This document shows, in pieces, positions 1-5,595 of a stretch of 5,726 bases of DNA. Location: contig CAZRVZ010000120.1 of the NCBI GenBank assembly GCA_964603655.1, positions 1 through 5,726 on the forward strand, written 5' to 3'. The notes under the pieces are model-generated. The model saw only the letters and a program-made list of their open reading frames with translations. It was not told the DNA's origin and did not search any database. Both the position numbers and the translations under genes were made by a program. The stretch is from JACPWY01 sp964603655 (GTDB lineage: Bacteria; Bdellovibrionota; FAC87; UBA2466). The first letter of the stretch is position 1; every line of letters starts with the position of its first letter.

Positions 1-219
1 AAGCGCCACTATCCGGAAGGTGCAACTCTCTACGCCGGCCGTCACGGGTTTGCGAGCCATATGGAAAAGATGAAACACGATATTCATGTTGTATCGCGAT
101 GGCTCGGACACCAGAAACTCGAAACCACTGAACGCTACTACTGTGACCGCCAAATCGTCCATTTCCCCGATCGCTCGGAGGAAGAGATGATCCTGGAAAA
201 TGTGAAGAGAGCGGGATAG
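1..219 (+). CDS. Tyrosine recombinase (phage-type integrase), C-terminal fragment
   Basis: Frame 1 is open from the first base to TAG at 217-219, so the N-terminus lies upstream of the window. The 72 visible residues carry the end of the tyrosine recombinase catalytic domain: GRHGFASHM (box II, with catalytic Arg at fragment residue 14), RWLGHQKLETTERYY (LGH His at residue 37, nucleophile most likely Tyr46), then a short charged tail. These enzymes cut and rejoin DNA through a 3'-phosphotyrosine and usually integrate or excise mobile elements, or resolve chromosome dimers. The box II position normally occupied by His (HxxR) is Tyr11 here. The next gene starts 9 bases downstream and its Shine-Dalgarno overlaps this stop, suggesting co-transcription. 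Family is confident. The subfamily (element integrase, Xer-like or integron-like) cannot be decided from this fragment. Confidence 0.88.
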   Translation, partial: KRHYPEGATLYAGRHGFASHMEKMKHDIHVVSRWLGHQKLETTERYYCDRQIVHFPDRSEEEMILENVKRAG

Positions 220-228
220 AAGGCCTCT

Positions 229-888
229 ATGTTTGTAAGGGCCGAGGAAAAGGACAAGCGCAACGTAGTGTACTGGAACGAGGACGGCTCGAGCGTGACC
301 TATTCGGGCGGAAACCGCCCCTGGCGCAACCAGAATCCAGGGAACATGGGGGCCGGTCCCTGGGCGAACCGCCACGGGGCGATCGGAAAGGCCGGGGGAT
401 TTGCGGTCTTTCCCAACTATGAAGTGGGGCGAGCAGCGATCTTTTCTCGCCTCCAAAGCCCAGACTTTGCCAGCCAATCGATTTGGGATGCCATTCCACA
501 CTACGCTCCTTCTACCGATGGGAATGATGTTGCTTGGTACCGCAAGTTAGTGAAGCAAGCCACTGGACTCGATCTCCAGCGGAAGATAAAAGACCTCAGC
601 AAGAGTGAACTTGAAAGCTTGGTCAATGCCATAGAGAGGGCCGAGGGCAAATTTGAACCAGGGCAAATCATTCCGAGTAAAACTAAAAAGAGAGTTTCTG
701 CTCTGAAGAAAAACAAAAAGGGAAAAACAATCGCCTACTTTGTGGATGGAATGGGGTGGCTACCGAAGGGTCAAGCGATCTCTCTTGTTCGACAAGGCGA
801 AGTAGACGCGGTGATTGCCCATTCCAGTTCGGGCACGATCTATTTGCGAACGCGGCCCGATGAAACGCCAGCTAACAATCTCACTTGA
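229..888 (+). CDS. NPGN-motif domain protein with C-terminal DUF3892-like domain
   Basis: This 219-aa protein starts at ATG 229 after an AGAAGG Shine-Dalgarno (218-223) that overlaps the recombinase stop codon. Residues about 25-100 contain YSGGNRPWRNQNPGNM followed by GAIGKAGGFAVFPNYEVGR. From memory, this resembles a domain in phage virion proteins (annotated structural protein P5-like) and in secreted or type VI-associated proteins, sometimes linked to cell-wall targeting; that role is not proven here. The middle (about 105-165) is helical and basic. The last 50 residues (TIAYFVDGMGWLP ... VIAHSSSGTIYLRTRPDETP) resemble the small DUF3892-type domain. No signal peptide or membrane segment is visible, so any export would need another route. 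Placement directly behind an integrase suggests mobile-element cargo. It converges on the ankyrin-like gene with an 8-bp overlap. Gene reality is strong; molecular function is unknown. Confidence 0.82.
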   Translation: MFVRAEEKDKRNVVYWNEDGSSVTYSGGNRPWRNQNPGNMGAGPWANRHGAIGKAGGFAVFPNYEVGRAAIFSRLQSPDFASQSIWDAIPHYAPSTDGNDVAWYRKLVKQATGLDLQRKIKDLSKSELESLVNAIERAEGKFEPGQIIPSKTKKRVSALKKNKKGKTIAYFVDGMGWLPKGQAISLVRQGEVDAVIAHSSSGTIYLRTRPDETPANNLT

Positions 889-1363
889 GAAATTTCGCCC
901 ATAAGTCGGGGTAGTCCGGCTTCTCGTGGAACATCGCCATGAGACCAATCGGCGAGGCATCTTCCGGGCCCACCTTTTTTTTGGGATTCGCTTTGTACTT
1001 CTTCAATAGGGCCACCCATTTTTCATTCACGCGTTTGTTGTTGTGGGGCCACTTATCGACAACCGTAAGTATCATGGAGCCTAACGCACCACCCGTACTT
1101 GGATCGGCTCCGCGCCTCAAAAGATCCTCCGCCACCGCTAGGCAGTTGTGAACATAGGCGGCGTAGAGACCGTTCCATTGCGCAGCGTGGAAATACTCTC
1201 CATCATTGGGATCGGCCTTGGAGGTCACCGCTGCCAGCGCCTTGCAAGACTTACAGGCCTGAAAATTACCGGGGTAACACTCAATTGGCTCTTCGGACTC
1301 TTTTGACTGAGCCAAAGCAATTGAGGCGGTCAGAACAAGTACCCCGATTGCACTTCGCATCAT
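881..1363 (-). CDS. Small exported ankyrin-like protein
   Basis: This is a 160-aa protein. I start it at the ATG at 1363-1361 because a GAGG Shine-Dalgarno lies 7 bases upstream and the protein then begins with a textbook signal peptide: MMRS, a hydrophobic core of about 13 residues, and a predicted signal peptidase I site after ALA (residue 18). The frame is open further upstream to a TTG at 1444, but that extension would bury the signal and overlap dprA. The mature part has four Cys (29, 37, 40, 74), three of them near its N-terminus. The region AYVHNCLAVAEDLLRRGADPSTGG looks like the second helix and turn of an ankyrin repeat, followed by a weaker repeat ending LLKKYKANP. Ankyrin repeats normally bind other proteins; the partner here is unknown. 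It is transcribed divergently from the dprA-like gene and likely acts in the periplasm or outside the cell. Confidence 0.72.
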   Translation of the reverse strand: MMRSAIGVLVLTASIALAQSKESEEPIECYPGNFQACKSCKALAAVTSKADPNDGEYFHAAQWNGLYAAYVHNCLAVAEDLLRRGADPSTGGALGSMILTVVDKWPHNNKRVNEKWVALLKKYKANPKKKVGPEDASPIGLMAMFHEKPDYPDLWAKFLK

Positions 1364-1426
1364 TAGGTTGCCTCGGGCTTTCCCTTTTATCCGTGAAGGG
1401 TTTGAGCTAGATTCGGTAGGCAGCAC
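1364..1426. promoter_or_regulatory. Divergent intergenic region between ankyrin-like gene and dprA-like gene
   Basis: These 63 bases separate two divergent starts and must carry at least part of both 5' control regions. They hold the GAGG ribosome site of the minus-strand gene and a short inverted repeat (CCCTT at 1382-1386, AAGGG at 1396-1400). I cannot point to a well-spaced -35/-10 pair in either direction, so promoter positions are not called. Confidence 0.35.
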
Positions 1427-2164
1427 ATGGAAAGTAGAGCACAACAGAATCTATTTGGGAACAACCCGATGAATGGAGCAAAAGTAAAAGTGCCGTCCGA
1501 TTCATTCGATGACTATTTGAGATCGAATGATGCGCATCTGGTTTCCCAGGAGCTCATGGACAAACTGGTCAATGGCTATTCGAAGGAGTTTCCGCAGGTT
1601 TTCTATAGGGGTGATATTTCGTTGCTGGAAACGCGCTCTGTCTCTGTTGTCGGCACTCGGACGCCATCCGAACCGGGAAAGGCGAGAGCGTCCAAGATTG
1701 CCTCGCTCCTTGTTCAATTGGGTTACGCCGTAACATCGGGGCTTGCCAAGGGGATCGATGCGGTCGCTCACAAGACAGCCCTGGAAAAACAGGGAAAGAC
1801 CATCGCCGTGTTGGGGACCCCCATTCACAGGATTTACCCTGCGGAAAATAGGGCACTCGCTGAGCAGATTGCAAAGAAAGGGGTGATTCTCTCCCCCTCT
1901 CTTCCTTATGAAGAGTCCGGGAAATATCTCTTTCCGCGGAGAAATCGACTGATGGCATTGCTCTCGGTGGGTACGATCATTATCGAGGCCGGACCAACCT
2001 CCGGAGTTGTGCACCAGGCAGCGGAGTGTTTGCGGCAAAAACGAAAGTTGATTTTCTTGAAGTCTTTGGCTGAAGATAAAAGACTCCCCTGGGTAGAGGG
2101 CTTTCTTAAGAGTGGCGCTCAGATCTTGGAACACCCCGATCAGCTCCAGGAGCTCCTGGCTTGA
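1427..2164 (+). CDS. dprA: DprA/Smf-like DNA-processing protein
   Basis: This is a 245-aa protein dominated by the DprA Rossmann-like domain. Signature segments appear in family order: VSVVGTRTPSEPG (72-84), VTSGLAKGIDAVAHKTAL (102-119), IAVLGTPIHRIYPAENRAL (126-144), FPRRNRLMALLS (169-180) and IIEAGPTSGVVHQAAECL (185-202). DprA binds incoming single-stranded DNA, protects it and loads RecA during natural transformation; DprA-like proteins also occur in mobile and defence-rich loci. Chromosomal DprA is often 280-380 aa with an N-terminal SAM-like and/or C-terminal winged-helix domain. Neither is evident here, and the protein ends just after the Rossmann fold. The ATG at 1427 has only a weak ribosome site; the ATG at 1469, behind GGGA, is an alternative start. 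A minus-strand group II intron ends about 65 bases downstream. I infer a compact accessory DprA homologue rather than the housekeeping copy; the symbol is by homology. Confidence 0.85.
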   Translation: MESRAQQNLFGNNPMNGAKVKVPSDSFDDYLRSNDAHLVSQELMDKLVNGYSKEFPQVFYRGDISLLETRSVSVVGTRTPSEPGKARASKIASLLVQLGYAVTSGLAKGIDAVAHKTALEKQGKTIAVLGTPIHRIYPAENRALAEQIAKKGVILSPSLPYEESGKYLFPRRNRLMALLSVGTIIIEAGPTSGVVHQAAECLRQKRKLIFLKSLAEDKRLPWVEGFLKSGAQILEHPDQLQELLA

Positions 2165-2229
2165 GCCTTTTGATCTCGGGTTTCCCTCATGCGAAATTTG
2201 ATGAACGCTCCGGTTTCGGATTCCTAATG

Positions 2230-2267
2230 GTGAGTCGGCCGGGAGGAGTTTCACCTCCCAGCCTCTC
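2230..2267 (-). ncRNA. Group II intron domain VI with candidate branch-point A
   Basis: Two bases after domain V, GGCTGGGAG pairs over nine positions with CTCCCGGCC (one G-U), and an outer GAG/CTC pair can close the helix. This leaves an unpaired GA on the 3' side (2236-2237 in reverse), whose A is the natural candidate for the lariat branch point. The RNA then ends CTCAC (2230) or CTCACCAT (2227); the exact 3' splice site is not settled. Confidence 0.7.
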
Positions 2268-2269
2268 GC

Positions 2270-2305
2270 AAAACGGTGCGGGAGTCTCTCAACTCACACC
2301 GCTTC
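2270..2305 (-). ncRNA. Group II intron domain V
   Basis: The minus-strand RNA folds into the diagnostic domain V hairpin. A lower stem GAAGCGGTGTG pairs with CGCACCGTTTT (with G-U pairs), followed by a two-base CC bulge on the 3' side and an upper stem AGTT/GACT closed by a GAGA (GNRA) tetraloop. The AGC catalytic triad is present in the 5' strand near the base. This is the metal-binding heart of the ribozyme, and its good condition argues the intron can still splice. Confidence 0.85.
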
Positions 2306-2307
2306 CA

Positions 2308-3558
2308 TCAAGCAAACGCTCCTACCATTCCTCTTTTCCAGTGAGCAAACAGTTGCGGTTCTCTTTCCACGATTCTCTCGAGGAAAATAGCCGCTCGTGT
2401 TTTGTGACCCTTAAGACGTTTGTACTTACGCATGGCCCACGCAACGAGGGACAAGTTGAAATGACGCAACATAGGATACAAAGCCGAAGGATAATATCGC
2501 CCATAATACTGTAGCCATCCACGAAGGACGGGATTGTATACTTGAGAGATTTCCGCAAGGCTTAAATCCGTGCGATTTCTAATGTCCCTTCGTCGCGTTT
2601 CTGCCCGCATGGCATTGAGTGCCGATTTGCTTACCGCTGGCGAAAAATTCGAAAACATAGTGTTACGTTTGCGATTCTTCGCTGGTCGTCGACAGAAGGT
2701 GTACCCGAGGAAGTCAAACTTCGTGTTCGGATACTTACCTTTGCGACTTCCGTCTTTGCAATAGACAATCTTGGTCTTGGTCGGATGCATTTCTAATCCA
2801 CATTTCGCAAACCTAGCAGTCAGCTTGGCCTTTATGGCCTGGGCCTCTTGCTCGGTCTTACAGTGGACCAGTCCATCATCTGCGTAACGGCACCATAAAA
2901 CACCTGGAAAGGATTTCCCCATCCAGACGTCAAACACATAATGCAGGAATAGGTTAGAAAGTACGGGACTGACGACACCTCCTTGCGGTGTACCCTTCTG
3001 TCTTTCAACGATAGTACCATCCGCAAGTTGAAGAGGAGCCTTCAGCCATCGCTCAATGTATAACACTACCCATTTACACTCAGTGTGTTTGTTTACAGCA
3101 CGCATCAGCAGTTCGTGGTTTATATTGTCAAATAGACCTTTGATATCAAACTCGAGCACCCAGTCTTGTTTCCAACAACGCTCTCGCGTTACCCCTATGG
3201 CATCTAACGCCGATTTCTTCGGCCGATACCCATAGGAGTCTTGTCGAAACAAGGGCTCAACGATTGGCTCAAACGTCATTTTAACAACAGTCTGCGCTAC
3301 TCTGTCGGCCACAGTTGGCACGCCCAGGATTCTCTCCCCGCCACTCTTTTTGGGAATGGCAACGGCTTTCACCGGTGGGGGAAAGTAGCTTCCCGACGAC
3401 ATCCGATTCCAGATTTTGTACAGATTGTCTTTGAGGTTCTTCTCGAAATCCTCAATCGACTGCCCATCCACGCCGGCAGCACCAGCGTTCGCCTTCACTT
3501 CTTTAAAGGCACTCATCACCAGTTCTTTAGAAATGATGAAAGGTCTTGTTGCACTCAC
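2308..3558 (-). CDS. ltrA: Group II intron-encoded reverse transcriptase/maturase
   Basis: This 416-aa protein starts at GTG (3558-3556), 5 bases after an AGGAGG Shine-Dalgarno. Reverse transcriptase blocks are visible in order: GAAGVDGQS (26-34), GGERILGVPTVADRVAQ (73-89), DSYGYRPKKSALDAI (107-121), FDIKGLFDNI with catalytic Asp138, GTPQGGVVSPVLSNL (189-203), and the active site RYADD with Asp227 and Asp228. The thumb/maturase domain X is seen in NPVLRGWLQYYGRYY (342-356) and RKYKRLKGH (377-385), ending EPQLFAHW. No HNH endonuclease domain follows, so this is an endonuclease-lacking type of about the usual 415-430 aa. It binds its own intron RNA, helps it splice and copies it into DNA at the target. 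All catalytic residues I can check are present. The stop codon lies three bases before domain V. The symbol follows general usage for this family. Confidence 0.96.
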   Translation of the reverse strand: MSATRPFIISKELVMSAFKEVKANAGAAGVDGQSIEDFEKNLKDNLYKIWNRMSSGSYFPPPVKAVAIPKKSGGERILGVPTVADRVAQTVVKMTFEPIVEPLFRQDSYGYRPKKSALDAIGVTRERCWKQDWVLEFDIKGLFDNINHELLMRAVNKHTECKWVVLYIERWLKAPLQLADGTIVERQKGTPQGGVVSPVLSNLFLHYVFDVWMGKSFPGVLWCRYADDGLVHCKTEQEAQAIKAKLTARFAKCGLEMHPTKTKIVYCKDGSRKGKYPNTKFDFLGYTFCRRPAKNRKRNTMFSNFSPAVSKSALNAMRAETRRRDIRNRTDLSLAEISQVYNPVLRGWLQYYGRYYPSALYPMLRHFNLSLVAWAMRKYKRLKGHKTRAAIFLERIVEREPQLFAHWKRGMVGAFA

Positions 3559-4116
3559 AATCTCCTCCTGTTTCCAGTTGAATTATCCTTGCAACAGCTT
3601 GACCCAATCCCTTCGCTCCAGATCCATTACAGATCCTTCAATGCTCATACGAATTGGTCCGCCCCAGTTTCTCGCGTTGGTACTCTCATCCTCACGGTTT
3701 CTGCCGTTTGGACTTCTCCCTTTACATCGAGACGACTGGTTCCCGCAGTTCCGCACAAGAGCCCGAATCAGAATCACGCCCTCTATACGCCGGCCGCCAT
3801 CTACCCAGTAATCAGATTTCCGGTAGATTTATCCTGGAATATAGAAACACTCCCAGTTTCGACGACATTCTCTGGCTTACGACGCGTCAACAAGGGTTCA
3901 AGTTTGTTCGTCTTTCTGATCCCCACCTGCCCGAGGTACTCCTCGACGCTTTTACTTCAACGCTCACCACCACGGCTCTTTACCGCAGCAGCTTGAAGTG
4001 GTTTGGAGCCTGTTTCTGAAAACCGGCTCCGAGGGGCCCACCCTCATCTCTTATGCAGCTTTAAGCACAAGATTTTAGTTCATCTCGAACCTCCTTCTCG
4101 TGCGCCTGCGGCGCAC
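3559..4116 (-). ncRNA. Group II intron 5' RNA (domain I to start of domain IV)
   Basis: This 558-base stretch has no gene of its own. It is the structured 5' part of the intron RNA. Visible elements are the 5'-terminal GUGCG hairpin (4100-4116), a nested stem with GTGG/CCAC and GGAGCC/GGCTCC (about 3998-4041), EBS1 (3842-3847), and the Shine-Dalgarno of the maturase gene (3564-3569). Several open frames cross it on both strands, but none has protein features I recognise, and stem constraints explain the sequence better. Domain II and III boundaries were not worked out. Confidence 0.75.
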
Positions 4117-4122
4117 TTTCTA
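4117..4122 (-). other. IBS1, 5' exon recognition site of the intron
   Basis: The six exon bases before the intron read TAGAAA and pair perfectly with TTTCTA at 3842-3847 in intron domain I. A seventh G-U pair is possible. This complementarity, together with GUGCG at 4116, fixes the 5' splice site. Confidence 0.75.
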
Positions 4123-5131
4123 CTTTCCACCGCGCTCTTGCTCCTTTTACAAGGATTTCGATATTTTCTCGGGTTACCTCGATATCGGTTACCCAAGCGC
4201 TTCGATAAGTAATTTTTCCATTCACGCTGAGCTTATAGACGAAGAGATTCACCAGGGGGGCATCTTTGTTCCCGTTCAGTGGCACGCTATTAATCCATTC
4301 GTAGTGGTGATGTCTTTCCCTCTTATCCACTTTTTCCAATTTATTTACTTCACCGAGCTTCTTCTGTTCGAAAAACCATTCCCAAAGGATCTTATGGTCC
4401 TCTTTACACACAAAAATAAAATGCATTGAGAGCTTCTTAATCAGTTCGATTAAGGGCTGTTTCGGATAGAGCCCGTCCCCATTGATGATCAAACCGAGAA
4501 ATGGGTGCTCCTTGCGCAGCCTTGTGAGTAACCGCTTTGCGGCATTCATCTCACAATCATTTTTGTCACTCCCATCGCAGTTAGCGATTTGCTCAGGGCA
4601 CAGGGGAATTACCTGCCTCTCATTGGGACTAACCAGAGTAGCTTGCAAAATTTGGTGAGAAAAGCTCAAGGTGCCATTACTATGTTTGCGCTTGAGGCAG
4701 CTCGCACAAGAAATACTTTCCGAGCGAAAGTATTCAGACCCATCTATCGAGCATAAATGAAGGCCCGGGAAAAGTTGAAACCGTTCTAAATATTTTCCTC
4801 GCTGAAGGCGCGCAAAAAAATCCCGATAAACAGGCGAAAGGGCACTGTTTGGCACGCAATCTAAGATCTCTCGCATTTGACTGTCGGAGGGGATCTTGGA
4901 AACTCCAAAAAGAGTTTTAAGATTGCTCCGCCCCTGTCTAGTTTCCAGTCTTCGCTGAAACTCAAGGAGCGAAGGATCCTGGAAATGAAATGTCGCCAGT
5001 GCGCTCACACACGTGTCAGCGACGCTGTAATCGACGGAGCCAGGGCTCCGATAGTCTTTCGCCTTTCCTAATATTTTCTTAAAACATTCGATCATTGCTG
5101 AGAATGAAAGATGCTTTTTGGGACTTTCCAC
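4117..5131 (-). pseudogene. IS transposase (DDE), truncated by group II intron insertion
   Basis: The gene reads from GTG at 5131-5129 through 338 codons that resemble a DDE transposase family related to IS4-like elements: TFHFQDPSLLEFQRRLE (47-63), RSNLKTLFGVSKIPSDSQMREILD (68-91), SIDGSEYF (first catalytic Asp130), ERQVIPLCPEQI (171-182), KNDCEMNAAKRLL (190-202), INGDGLYPKQP (second Asp219) and RARWKVE (third catalytic Glu338). The element would cut and join DNA for its own transposition. One base after the Glu338 codon the group II intron begins. The frame runs 18 more codons into intron sequence to TAA at 4061, giving an apparent 356-aa product whose tail is intron-derived. The usual C-terminal portion (about 60-90 residues in relatives, from memory) is missing, and I do not find it beyond the intron. 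It is unlikely to work even after splicing. The exact IS family name is not assigned. Confidence 0.82.
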
Positions 5132-5220
5132 ACGGAAGAGTTACCCTAAATTCGAAAAATACTATCAACGCCTTGCGTTAACTATCTTAATATCCTTTAA
5201 CTTTTGAATTCATCACAAAG
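5132..5220. other. AT-rich spacer with palindrome and direct repeats upstream of the transposase
   Basis: This non-coding stretch separates the transposase start from the end of the four-helix-bundle gene and should include the IS end and the transposase promoter. It holds a perfect interrupted palindrome, AACGC-CTT-GCGTT (5167-5179), flanked by two copies of ACTATC (5161-5166 and 5181-5186) spaced 20 bases apart. A TTGATA on the minus strand lies upstream of the transposase but has no good -10 partner. No terminal inverted repeat can be proved because the other IS end is missing. Confidence 0.4.
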
Positions 5221-5240
5221 TCCGGGCTAAAGGGCCCGGA
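5221..5240 (-). terminator. Possible terminator overlapping the end of the four-helix-bundle gene
   Basis: A 7-bp GC-rich perfect stem (TCCGGGC/GCCCGGA) with a six-base loop contains the TAG stop codon of the minus-strand gene. On that strand it is followed by CTTTGTG, a weak T tract. It could end transcription but lacks the long U run of a strong intrinsic terminator. Confidence 0.4.
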
Positions 5241-5529
5241 CCAGTTTATAGACGTGACGGGCGAGCTTATCGATGGGCTCTTTGAGGGCTAAAGAATTTG
5301 GCTCAAGCAGCTCCACAATGGCCTCGCACTCACGAACGCTGCCGAGGGCTATCTCGTAAAATCGTCGTCTATCGGCCTGGCTCCTTTTCGCCGAGCCCTC
5401 ACTCAAATTAAGAGCGACACTGGACGCTGCGCGCATCAGCTGGTCCCTTAGATGTTTGGGAGCGCTTTGGGCCCGGGCCTCTCGATAAAACTCAACGGCC
5501 AATTGATAACTTCGAAATTGATGAAGCAC
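5227..5529 (-). CDS. Four-helix-bundle protein (23S rRNA IVS-encoded protein family)
   Basis: This is a 100-aa protein. I start it at GTG 5529-5527, because a perfect AAGGAGG lies four bases upstream and the protein then begins HQFRSYQLAVEFYREAR, the usual first helix of the family. The frame is open further upstream to an ATG at 5604, but that would run through the palindromic leader into the divergent gene. The conserved core is LRDQLMRAASSVALNLSEGSAKRS (residues about 29-52), then RRRFYEIALGSVRECEAIVELL, ending in a Lys/Arg/Leu-rich helix. The length matches the family (about 100-130 aa). Relatives are encoded by intervening sequences in 23S rRNA genes of some bacteria and as free-standing genes; they form oligomeric helical bundles and their cellular role is unclear. 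There is no rRNA here. A second, partial copy diverges from the same leader. Confidence 0.88.
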   Translation of the reverse strand: MLHQFRSYQLAVEFYREARAQSAPKHLRDQLMRAASSVALNLSEGSAKRSQADRRRFYEIALGSVRECEAIVELLEPNSLALKEPIDKLARHVYKLVRAL

Positions 5530-5546
5530 TTTTCCTCCTTGGAAAA
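5530..5546 (-). promoter_or_regulatory. Leader hairpin containing the Shine-Dalgarno (left copy)
   Basis: This is the mirror image of the right-copy structure: TTTTCC-AAGGA-GGAAAA on the minus strand, immediately before GTG 5529. It is conserved exactly between the copies, although flanking codons differ. Confidence 0.45.
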
Positions 5547-5578
5547 ATTTGGTTCCCGTCCCGGGTAAGAACCAAAGT

Positions 5579-5595
5579 TTTTCCAAGGAGGAAAA
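5579..5595 (+). promoter_or_regulatory. Leader hairpin containing the Shine-Dalgarno (right copy)
   Basis: TTTTCC (5579-5584) pairs perfectly with GGAAAA (5590-5595) around the loop AAGGA. The AAGGAGG ribosome site occupies the loop and first two bases of the 3' stem, directly before GTG 5596, so folding could limit ribosome access. Only the fold is seen; a regulatory effect is inferred. Confidence 0.45.

Larger units (their letters stand above)
2230..4116 (-). mobile_element. Group II intron, complete, about 1.89 kb, with encoded maturase/RT
   Basis: This self-splicing retroelement moves by retrohoming. The 5' end is placed at 4116 because the RNA there begins GUGCG, matching the GUGYG consensus. 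Transposase homology stops exactly at this base. The last six exon bases (TAGAAA, 4117-4122) are perfectly complementary to TTTCTA inside domain I (3842-3847), as expected for IBS1-EBS1. Domain I opens with a 7-bp hairpin (4100-4116). About 560 nt of leader RNA (domains I-III and start of IV) precede the maturase gene, and domains V and VI follow it. The 3' end is less exact: GACTCAC ending at 2230 or GACTCACCAT ending at 2227 both finish in AY. RNA structure and protein both look intact, so the element may be active. I have not assigned a formal intron class. Confidence 0.88.

Noticed and set aside
1..2230. Integron cassette array (attC sites between genes after the integrase)
   Set aside because: No RYYYAAC...GTTRRRY-type imperfect palindromes were found between the genes, and gene orientations are mixed.
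1502..2254. Long 250-aa open frame antisense to the dprA-like gene, in frame with the transposase across a hypothetical splice
   Set aside because: The plus strand encodes clear DprA motifs over the same bases. The antisense product has no recognisable domain and is rich in odd Arg/Ser/Pro stretches typical of shadow frames.
4030..4041. GTGGG at 4041 considered as the intron 5' end
   Set aside because: The preceding six bases have no complementary EBS1 that I can see, while the site at 4116 has GUGCG, matching EBS1 and coincides with the end of transposase homology.
4070..4100. AGGAGG followed by ATG AAC TAA on the minus strand, resembling a leader mini-ORF
   Set aside because: It lies inside intron domain I near the 5' end, where structured RNA explains the sequence; two codons give no support for translation.
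3241..4212. Plus-strand open frames of 69-251 aa across the intron
   Set aside because: They overlap the maturase gene or the structured intron RNA on the opposite strand and show no protein motifs.
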